A stretch of DNA of 64,000 nucleotides. It comes from JABMQB01 sp964408795 (GTDB taxonomy: Bacteria > Bacteroidota > Bacteroidia > Bacteroidales > Prolixibacteraceae). The notes under the pieces were generated by a model. It did no database searches, was not told the DNA's origin, and was given only the letters and a program-made list of their open reading frames with translations. The stretch covers positions 1-64,000 of the forward strand of contig CAYPAW010000060.1 in assembly GCA_964408795.1 (NCBI GenBank), given 5' to 3'. Below are positions 10,095-17,405 of this stretch, piece by piece. The position numbers and the translations under genes are program-made. Each line of letters opens with the position of its first letter. The stretch's first letter is position 1.

Positions 10095-13000
10095 ATGAAA
10101 TTCATCATTAACAGAAAAATATTGATCAGCATGCTGTTTGTAGGATTGACCCTGCTGGGGTATATATCTTACCGACAGTTGCCTGTTGAACTGATTCCAA
10201 ATGCTGAACTTCCGGAACTGTATGTTCAGATCAATTCGAGAGCGGAAGTAAACCCCAATTATATGGAGAGTCAGGCAGTAATTCCTATTGAGGGGGCTAT
10301 CAGTACTATGGAGGGCATTGAGAGCATTGAATCGTCATTGGATAACCGGTCCGCATCGATACAGGTCAGCTTCAAACAAAACACGAACTTTACCTATACC
10401 TATCTTAAGCTTCAGGAAAAGGTTGACCAGGTGGCAGAAGACCTGGATGAGAACTTCACGGTGACAGTTAACCGGGCGAATATGCAGCAAATGTCCAATC
10501 AGTTTATGGAACTCCAGATCAGGGGAACCGAAGGAGTGGACCGGATTCGCAATATCACGGATGAAGAGATCGCTCCCCAGATGGAAAACATTGACGGAAT
10601 AGCTTCTGTAACCGTTTACGGAGGCCAGGAACGTTCGGTTGAAGTTCTTTTTGATAAGGAAGCCTGTGATGCCTATGGGATTACTCCGAACGAGATCCAG
10701 AATGCTATAGCCCAGAATGCCCGGAGCCGTACTTTTACAGGCTATGTGCATGAATCACAGACCCAATATTTTGTGCATGTAACGGCTGAATACGATAACG
10801 TCCTGGATATCGAAAATGTGGTGGTGGCCGAAGGTCCTGTTTATTTAAAGGATATTGCCGATATCTATTTCGGGGTCAAGGAGGAAACAACCATCAGCAG
10901 AGTTAACGGCCTGGAAGCGGTTTCCATGATCCTGGTCAGCGATTCCCAGGCGAACCTGATTGACCTTTCGCACGATGTGGAGGAGGTCATTGCTCAGTTA
11001 AATAAAAAATTGCAGTCTAAGGAGGTGGAGATAGTGGTTCAGACCAACCTGGCTGAAACCATGGAAACCAATATCAACCAGATCATGCAGCTGGCTCTGG
11101 TAGGGGGCATCCTGGCTATTTTTGTTTTATGGATGTTCCTGAAGAACCTGAGGATTGTCTCGTTCATTGCTCTGGCTATACCCATTTCCGTCTATACAGC
11201 CTTCAACTTTTTTTATGCCTTTGACATCACCCTGAACAGCCTGACTCTTGTGGGTTTGGTGTTAGCCATTGGAATGCTGCTCGATAACAGCGTGGTGGTG
11301 TTGGAGAATATCTACCGTCTGTCGGGAAACCGCTTTAGTCCGGATGAATCAGTGATTCAGGGAACCCGGGAAGTGTGGAGATCCATCATTGCCGCTACCT
11401 TAACCACGGTAACTGTTTTTCTGCCTTTTATTTTTTCGACCGAGTATATGGTCCGGTTGCTGGGGAAACATGTGGGGGTATCCATTATTTCCACCCTGAT
11501 CATTTCCCTGTTTGTGGCCTTGCTTTTTATACCCATGGCGGCTCATGCCCTATTAAGCCGAAAACGCACACACAATCTCTTTTATGAAAAGGTAACAACC
11601 AATAACCGGATTATACAGATTTATATTGTTTTGCTGAAACAAAGCATGCGTTCGCCGGCCACTACGGTCATCGGAGCCATAGTACTGTTCTTCGTGTCCG
11701 TATTTATTGTGCTTGCTTTGAATGTGAATACTCTGGAAGAGGTTGAGGAAGATCAGTTTATGGTATATGTTACCATGCCCACCGGCTCGACCCTCGAAGC
11801 TACCGATGCGGTGGTAGCGGAGTTAGAAAACAGACTGGCCGATATCCCGGAGAAGAAAGACCTGATCTCACGCATTCAGGAAGAGGAAGCAGTACTCACT
11901 TTTGTTTTGAAAGAGGATTATAAGGATATGGACGACCGTACCATGGCGGATATTAAATCCGAAGTGGAAAACCGGTTTGAAAATATCCGGAACGCAGACA
12001 TCAGTTTGACCGCACCTACTTCGAGTGGCAGCTTCCGGGGTGGCGGTGGTAGCGGCGGAGGTGCCGGAATGGAGAATTTTACCCGGTTCCTCGGCATCGG
12101 CACCAACCAGGAACGGATTCTTATCAAAGGAGAAAATTTCGACCTGATGAGAGGCGTTGCCGATGACCTGTTGTATTATATCGAAAACCTGGAATCGATC
12201 CGTAGAGCCAATGTGAGTGTCTCCAGGAACCGCCCCGAAGTGCATATGTATTTCAATCAGTTGCTCCTAACCGAATATGGCATCGAACTGAACAACATTA
12301 CTACAGGATTAAACGCTTTTTCCAGTGAATTCTCTGCGGGCGTCAGCTTTAAACAGGGAGATGAAGAATACGATATTATTATCAAGGAACAACTTGCGGA
12401 AGGCGAAGAAGAGGAAGAGGAGGAACGGGGCATGGAGGATTTACGGAAACTGCCCATCAACTCCCAGGAAGGGGGGATTTATGAACTGCAGGATGTTGCT
12501 GACCTCGTGTATGCCGACGGTCTGTCAGGAATCGACCGGGTCAATCAGGAGAAACAGATCGAATTGAATTATCAGTTTGTGGAGGAAGCAGAGCAGTCCA
12601 AAGATCTGCTGGAAGCCTACCGCCTGGAAATCGATGAGATTATTGAATCCTATAATTTTCCATCCGGTGTAGCCGTGGAAGTTTTTCATGAAGAGAATGA
12701 ATTGGAAGAGTTTTATTTTCTGATCGCTGCGGCTGCAATCCTGATTTTTATGATCCTGGCCTCGGTTTTTGAATCCGTAAGTACCCCGTTTGTTTTATTG
12801 TTTTCTGTTCCTTTTGCCGCTGTGGGGTCGTTCATAGCGCTTATATTTACGGGGAACAGTCTTCTGAATGCAAACACGCTGATCGGATTTTTGATACTGC
12901 TCGGAATTGTGGTCAACAATGGGATTATATTGATTGATTATACGAATATTTTGCGCAAGCGCGGATTTGGCAAAGCCAGAGCGCTGATGACAGCCGGGCT

Positions 13001-14822
13001 TTCCCGGGTGCGTCCGATTCTGATCACAGCAATCACCACGATGGTAGCTCTTTTCCCACTGGCTATGGGGCAGTCGGAATATGTAGGTGCCATAGGTGCT
13101 CCCTTTGCCATCACCGTGATTGGCGGCCTTGCATTGAGTACTCTCTTGACCCTCGTCTTTATACCAACCCTCTATTTTGGACTTGAGAATGCACTCAACT
13201 GGATTAAATCCCTTCACTGGGCTTTAAAAATAGGACAACTGATTTTATTGGCCTTAGGACTGGTGTATGTCTATTTTGAAGTGGATGCTTTCATGTGGAA
13301 ACTGGTCTGGATCATGCTTCTTGTAATTTTAATCCCTGGGGTAACGGCTTTTGTGATGACCAGTCTGCGACAGGCCAGTACAAAATTGATTAAAGATACC
13401 GACAAGATCAGTATCGTGGTCAGAAACCTGGTGAAGATTTATGACCGCGACAACCGGTTCACCCGCGAATGGAAATCGGGAATCAAAATACGGGAACGAG
13501 CAGGATTGGTAAAGGAATATAAAAAACCAAAGGATTTTAACGACCTGATTTGGCAGATCCCCCTGTTTGGATTCCTGGTTTATTTCACTTTTATCTACAT
13601 GGAGAGCCATTTCTGGATGTGGATGTTGTCACATGTCGTATATTTTTACCTGTTCATGCTTTGGGCTCCGTTTCATCAGGTTTTGGTCAATAAGGCAGAA
13701 TCTTCAGGCAAAAAAATATATACAACACTCAGCGGATATATCTATAATATTCTTTTCTGGGGTACTCCGGCCCTCTTTTTGGTCATATTCCTGAGGGATT
13801 GGGATAACCTGGGGATGGTGATTTTTGTAGGTGTTATATGGGGTGTTCTTCTGGCTATCTACCGTTCTTCGGAATATGTTCACAGAAAGAATGTAAACAT
13901 TGCCCGGATCGAAGGTCGTTTCGGGAAATTACGCCGGGGATATTTTACATTGGTCAGGCAGATTCCTCTAATAGGAAAGCACAACAAGCCTTTCCGGGCG
14001 CTGAATGGCGTATCGTTTGAAATAAAGCCGGGAATGTTTGGGTTACTGGGTCCCAACGGAGCAGGTAAATCCACCATGATGCGTATTGTTTGCGGGATCC
14101 TGGAACAGAGTTACGGAAAGATATGGATCAACGGGCTTGACACCCAGCATCACCGCGAAGAACTTCAGGGCCTGATCGGATACCTGCCTCAGGCATTTGG
14201 CAGCTATGAGAATATGTCGGCCTGGGAATTCCTCGATTACCAGGGCATCCTGAAGGGTATTTCGGATAAGAAAACCCGTGAAGATCGGATGGCGTATGTC
14301 TTAAAATCGGTGCATATGTATGAACGAAGGAATGATCCCATAGGATCGTTCTCCGGAGGGATGAAACAACGAATCGGGATTGCTCAGATTCTGCTGAACC
14401 TGCCGCGGATTCTTGTGGTGGATGAACCTACAGCCGGTCTGGATCCCAGGGAACGGATTCGGTTCCGGAACCTGCTGGTAGAACTGAGCCGCGAACGGAT
14501 CGTCATTTTTTCAACCCATATAATCGAAGACATCTCCAGTTCCTGCAACCAGGTAGCGGTGATTGACAAGGGCGACCTGAAATATTTCGGTACTCCGATT
14601 GAAATGGTCGATGTAGGAAAAGGATTTGTTTGGCAGTTTACCATGCCGGCCGAAGGGTTTGACGATTTTGCCAATAAACAGCTGATCGTTCATCATATGC
14701 GCGAAGGAAAAAATATTAAGGTCCGTTGCATCGCTAAGGAGAAACCGGCAGAAAACGCCATCAATGTGCCACCCCACCTCGAAGATGCCTATCTGTGCTT
14801 GCTGAAAGATTTTGTAAAATAA
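10095..14822 (+). CDS. RND efflux permease fused to an ABC ATPase domain
   Basis: A 1575-residue fusion in one uninterrupted reading frame. Residues 1 to about 1036 are a complete RND permease: first helix near 8-28, helix-4 motif GMLLDNSVVVLENI with Asp397, two large periplasmic loops, and a C-terminal bundle ending LSTLLTLVFIPTLYFG. Two extra hydrophobic segments follow (about 1040-1090). A strand typical of the start of an ABC domain (ISIVVRNLVKIYDR) begins at residue 1105. About four membrane segments (1150-1255) then intervene before ALNGVSFEI (1302), Walker A GPNGAGKST (1319-1327), signature SGGMKQ (1420), Walker B DEPTAGLDP (Asp1443, Glu1444) and the H-loop His1475. All core ATPase motifs are intact. 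The next gene, 13 nt downstream, is an ABC-2 permease, a likely partner. The 133-nt upstream gap shows no obvious feature. Confidence 0.9.
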   Translation: MKFIINRKILISMLFVGLTLLGYISYRQLPVELIPNAELPELYVQINSRAEVNPNYMESQAVIPIEGAISTMEGIESIESSLDNRSASIQVSFKQNTNFTYTYLKLQEKVDQVAEDLDENFTVTVNRANMQQMSNQFMELQIRGTEGVDRIRNITDEEIAPQMENIDGIASVTVYGGQERSVEVLFDKEACDAYGITPNEIQNAIAQNARSRTFTGYVHESQTQYFVHVTAEYDNVLDIENVVVAEGPVYLKDIADIYFGVKEETTISRVNGLEAVSMILVSDSQANLIDLSHDVEEVIAQLNKKLQSKEVEIVVQTNLAETMETNINQIMQLALVGGILAIFVLWMFLKNLRIVSFIALAIPISVYTAFNFFYAFDITLNSLTLVGLVLAIGMLLDNSVVVLENIYRLSGNRFSPDESVIQGTREVWRSIIAATLTTVTVFLPFIFSTEYMVRLLGKHVGVSIISTLIISLFVALLFIPMAAHALLSRKRTHNLFYEKVTTNNRIIQIYIVLLKQSMRSPATTVIGAIVLFFVSVFIVLALNVNTLEEVEEDQFMVYVTMPTGSTLEATDAVVAELENRLADIPEKKDLISRIQEEEAVLTFVLKEDYKDMDDRTMADIKSEVENRFENIRNADISLTAPTSSGSFRGGGGSGGGAGMENFTRFLGIGTNQERILIKGENFDLMRGVADDLLYYIENLESIRRANVSVSRNRPEVHMYFNQLLLTEYGIELNNITTGLNAFSSEFSAGVSFKQGDEEYDIIIKEQLAEGEEEEEEERGMEDLRKLPINSQEGGIYELQDVADLVYADGLSGIDRVNQEKQIELNYQFVEEAEQSKDLLEAYRLEIDEIIESYNFPSGVAVEVFHEENELEEFYFLIAAAAILIFMILASVFESVSTPFVLLFSVPFAAVGSFIALIFTGNSLLNANTLIGFLILLGIVVNNGIILIDYTNILRKRGFGKARALMTAGLSRVRPILITAITTMVALFPLAMGQSEYVGAIGAPFAITVIGGLALSTLLTLVFIPTLYFGLENALNWIKSLHWALKIGQLILLALGLVYVYFEVDAFMWKLVWIMLLVILIPGVTAFVMTSLRQASTKLIKDTDKISIVVRNLVKIYDRDNRFTREWKSGIKIRERAGLVKEYKKPKDFNDLIWQIPLFGFLVYFTFIYMESHFWMWMLSHVVYFYLFMLWAPFHQVLVNKAESSGKKIYTTLSGYIYNILFWGTPALFLVIFLRDWDNLGMVIFVGVIWGVLLAIYRSSEYVHRKNVNIARIEGRFGKLRRGYFTLVRQIPLIGKHNKPFRALNGVSFEIKPGMFGLLGPNGAGKSTMMRIVCGILEQSYGKIWINGLDTQHHREELQGLIGYLPQAFGSYENMSAWEFLDYQGILKGISDKKTREDRMAYVLKSVHMYERRNDPIGSFSGGMKQRIGIAQILLNLPRILVVDEPTAGLDPRERIRFRNLLVELSRERIVIFSTHIIEDISSSCNQVAVIDKGDLKYFGTPIEMVDVGKGFVWQFTMPAEGFDDFANKQLIVHHMREGKNIKVRCIAKEKPAENAINVPPHLEDAYLCLLKDFVK

Positions 14823-14835
14823 AATTTGTTCCTAC

Positions 14836-15555
14836 ATGAGTAAAAATATAGATATCAAAAACAGGTTGGTTGTTCTGGTTAAAATGATACGGTATAACCT
14901 CAAGATTATTTTTGGCAATCGTTTCATCTGGTTCCTGCTGGCTTCGTTTGTGTTTCTTCTGTTTTTTTCTATCCAGAATGTTGCCGAGGGGGATCCGATG
15001 GGGATCGATACCATTTATGAAATCCTGCTTTTCCCGGGTGTTCTTCTGATCTTTTATCCTACGGTTTTCGGAATTCAGAATGATGATGATTCACGAATGC
15101 TGGAGATTCTTTTCGGCATTCCCAATTACCGGTATAAAGTATGGCTGGTCCGGATCGTAATGATTTTTGTGTTGGTATTTGTTATTCTGGTGGTTTATGG
15201 CGGACTGGCATCTGTTTTTATGTACCGGATCAATGCCTTCCAAATGGCGTATCAGCTAATGTACCCGATCATTTTTCTCGGAGCCCTGGCCTTCATGTTT
15301 TCCACATTGATAAAAAACGGAAACGGAACAGCCGTGGCAATGGTCCTGATTGGTGTGGCCCTGTTAATTCTTTCCGATGCCCTGGAAAGAACCCAGTGGA
15401 ATGTCTTTTTAAATCCTTTCGGAATCCCCGATAATTTTAATCAGGTGATCTGGGAGGGTATTATTTCCAAAAACCGGATATTCCTCGGTATTGGCACCGT
15501 GGTATTTATTTTATACGGCTTGTTTAATTTACAGAAACGGGAAAGTTTTGTCTGA
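14836..15555 (+). CDS. ABC-2 type transporter permease
   Basis: An integral membrane protein of 239 residues with about six hydrophobic segments (near 33-50, 62-80, 98-125, 135-152, 162-180 and 215-232), the layout of a short ABC-2 type permease. It contains the QNDDDSRMLEILFGIPN stretch after helix 2, comparable to the coupling region of ABC-2 permeases, and MIRYNLKIIFGNRFIW at the N-terminus. It starts 13 nt after the RND-ABC fusion and most likely uses that protein's ATPase domain. The substrate is unknown. Confidence 0.8.
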   Translation: MSKNIDIKNRLVVLVKMIRYNLKIIFGNRFIWFLLASFVFLLFFSIQNVAEGDPMGIDTIYEILLFPGVLLIFYPTVFGIQNDDDSRMLEILFGIPNYRYKVWLVRIVMIFVLVFVILVVYGGLASVFMYRINAFQMAYQLMYPIIFLGALAFMFSTLIKNGNGTAVAMVLIGVALLILSDALERTQWNVFLNPFGIPDNFNQVIWEGIISKNRIFLGIGTVVFILYGLFNLQKRESFV

Positions 15556-15568
15556 TAAAAAATAGATT

Positions 15569-15826
15569 ATGAATCGAACCGTTTTACTCATCCTGGTAAC
15601 GCACCGCCAGGAAAAAGCGGAAAGAGTACAGAAAATTTTAACCGGATGGGGGTGTTTTATAAAAACCCGCCTGGGCATTCATGACGGAGTACTGGAGAAC
15701 TGCTCCGACAGCGGATTGATTTTTCTGGAGCTTACCGGAGACGACAAAAGCAAACATGAAGAAATTACCCGGAAACTTAACCGGGTGAAAGGAGTGGATG
15801 CAAGGTTGGTTTCCCAGGAGGTGTAA
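15569..15826 (+). CDS. TM1266-like small regulatory protein (iron-only hydrogenase system regulator family)
   Basis: An 85-residue protein with the ferredoxin-like ACT/NikR-type fold pattern of the TM1266 family: an N-terminal strand (RTVLLILVTH), a helix (RQEKAERVQKILTGWG), a strand with the RLGIHDG turn, a strand (SGLIFLELTG) and a last helix plus strand ending in VKGVDARLV. The family name comes from genes beside [FeFe] hydrogenases, but its biochemical role is not established and no hydrogenase is visible here. It is 13 nt downstream of the permease gene and may be cotranscribed with the efflux block, or may belong functionally with the U32 gene that follows. Confidence 0.7.
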   Translation: MNRTVLLILVTHRQEKAERVQKILTGWGCFIKTRLGIHDGVLENCSDSGLIFLELTGDDKSKHEEITRKLNRVKGVDARLVSQEV

Positions 15827-15865
15827 ACTCCTGGGCATGCTCATCTGACCGCGGAGGGATCATTA

Positions 15866-15896
15866 TTCATCCGATGACTTGGAGTCATCGGATGAA
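15866..15896. repeat. Perfect 14-bp inverted repeat, 3-nt loop
   Basis: The arms TTCATCCGATGACT (15866-15879) and AGTCATCGGATGAA (15883-15896) are perfectly complementary around TGG. It sits between the end of the small regulator gene and the promoter of the U32 gene. It has no T-run, so it is not a classical intrinsic terminator, although it could block transcription or stabilise a 3' end. The look is that of a REP-like palindrome. Confidence 0.8.
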
Positions 15897-15913
15897 TGGT
15901 TTATAAAATATTC

Positions 15914-15921
15914 TACCTTTG
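15914..15921 (+). promoter_or_regulatory. Bacteroidota -7 promoter element for U32 gene
   Basis: TACCTTTG matches the TAnnTTTG consensus exactly. It lies 16 nt before the ATG at 15938, which supports that start over the in-frame ATG at 15896, which lies upstream of the promoter. No clear -33 TTTG is present at the usual distance. Confidence 0.6.
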
Positions 15922-15937
15922 CCCGGGAAAGTTTCCG

Positions 15938-17197
15938 ATGGACAAAAGAGATATCGAAATAATGGCCCCTGTGGGCTCGTATGAATCGTTGATGGCAGCC
16001 ATTCAGGGTGGTGCCGGATCGGTTTATTTCGGGGTGGGGCACCTGAACATGCGGGCCCGTTCATCCCATAATTTTTCGTTGGACGACCTCCGCAAAATTA
16101 CGGGCATAGCTGCCTCCAAAGGGGTAAGAACGTATCTTACCCTGAATACGGAGATTTTTGATAACGAAACAGAACGAATGAAGGAGATCGTGCTGGCTGC
16201 CAGAGATGCAGGAGTTACGGCTGTCATTGCATCGGATGTTTCGGTTATTCAGTTTGCCCGTTCCGTCGGCCTGGAAGTGCATATTTCCACGCAGGTAAAT
16301 ATTACCAATTTTGAAGCCGTTGCTTTTTATGCACAGTATGCCGATGTAGTTGTACTGGCGCGCGAAATAAACCTGGGGAGGGTCCGGGAGATCTATGAAA
16401 AGATTGTAGCGCAGCAGGTAACGGGTCCCTCAGGGGAGCTGGTACGCCTCGAAATGTTTGTCCACGGAGCCTTGTGTATGGCGATCAGTGGGAAGTGCTA
16501 CCTGAGCCTCCATGAAGCCAATTCTTCGGCCAACCGGGGTAGCTGCCTGCAGACCTGTCGCCGTGCCTATATCGTTACCGATAAGGAAACCGGGGCGGAA
16601 ATGGAAATCGACAACGAGTACATCATGTCACCCAAAGACCTCAAAACGATCCATTTCCTGAACAAAATACTGGATGCCGGGGTGTCGGTCCTGAAAATTG
16701 AAGGACGCGCCCGCTCGCCGGAATATGTGAAAACGACCGTGGAATGTTACCATGAAGCCGTGGAGGCCTATTTCAACGGTTCCTTCACTTCAGAAAAAAT
16801 CAATCGCTGGAACGAGCGGCTCGCCTCGGTATTTAACAGAGGCTTCTGGAATGGCTACTACCTCGGCCAGCGCCTTGGTGAATGGAGCCATCATTATGGT
16901 TCAAGAGCTACAAAAAGAAAAGTATACATCGGAAAAGGAACCAACTATTTTACGAACATACAGGTCGCAGAATTTAAACTGGAAACAGGGAACCTCGAAG
17001 TGGGTGATAAAATCATCATTACAGGTCCAACGACCGGAGTCATACAAACCGTTGTGGACGAGATCAGGGTAGATGACATACCTGTGGATGAAGCCAAAAA
17101 AGGAGTACATTGCTCCATAAAGATTGGGGAAAAGATCCGCAGGGCCGATAAGCTGTTTAAGGTGATCGATGCAGGTGAAATGAAAGAACGAAAGTGA
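15938..17197 (+). CDS. Peptidase U32 family protein (TrhP/RlhA-type RNA hydroxylation protein)
   Basis: A 419-residue U32-family protein. Characterised members of this length (TrhP, RlhA) are not proteases in practice: they take part in prephenate-dependent hydroxylation of tRNA uridine or 23S rRNA cytidine. The N-terminus (IEIMAPVGSYESLMAAIQGGAGSVYFGV) and the Cys cluster CMAISGKCYLS followed by GSCLQTC are the family hallmarks, the latter probable iron-sulfur ligands. A C-terminal small beta domain (about residues 330-415) is present. The length and the presence of this domain fit TrhP slightly better than the short UbiV-like forms; RlhA cannot be excluded. I chose the ATG at 15938 because the promoter-like TACCTTTG lies between it and the earlier ATG. 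Confidence 0.85.
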   Translation: MDKRDIEIMAPVGSYESLMAAIQGGAGSVYFGVGHLNMRARSSHNFSLDDLRKITGIAASKGVRTYLTLNTEIFDNETERMKEIVLAARDAGVTAVIASDVSVIQFARSVGLEVHISTQVNITNFEAVAFYAQYADVVVLAREINLGRVREIYEKIVAQQVTGPSGELVRLEMFVHGALCMAISGKCYLSLHEANSSANRGSCLQTCRRAYIVTDKETGAEMEIDNEYIMSPKDLKTIHFLNKILDAGVSVLKIEGRARSPEYVKTTVECYHEAVEAYFNGSFTSEKINRWNERLASVFNRGFWNGYYLGQRLGEWSHHYGSRATKRKVYIGKGTNYFTNIQVAEFKLETGNLEVGDKIIITGPTTGVIQTVVDEIRVDDIPVDEAKKGVHCSIKIGEKIRRADKLFKVIDAGEMKERK

Positions 17198-17381
17198 AAA
17201 AGGGAGTTGCTTTTTGTTCATTCCGGGTCCGGAGACAACACTTTTCCCCACAATCCGTTTGCTCATGTAAAGGGATTTTGCTTTACAGACGTATATTTTC
17301 ACGAGAATTATACACACCTTCCCGTGAATAACCGATGTTAAGCATGCTTGCATGTGGCATACAAGAAGCCATACAAATTTG
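17198..17381. other. Intergenic region with two small hairpins
   Basis: No gene is seen. It contains inverted repeats TGTAAAG/CTTTACA (17266-17272 and 17281-17287) and TTCACG/CGTGAA (17298-17303 and 17323-17328). Neither is followed by a convincing T-run. Their role is unknown. Confidence 0.4.
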
Positions 17382-17389
17382 TAATTTTG
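17382..17389 (+). promoter_or_regulatory. Bacteroidota -7 promoter element for DUF3352 gene
   Basis: TAATTTTG matches TAnnTTTG, 16 nt before the ATG of the downstream gene. No good -33 element is visible. Confidence 0.5.
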
Positions 17390-17405
17390 ACAAAACTGCT
17401 AAGGC

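Noticed and set aside
15896..15937. Earlier ATG for the U32 gene
   Set aside because: It lies in the hairpin arm upstream of the likely promoter, and adds 14 residues not seen in the family.
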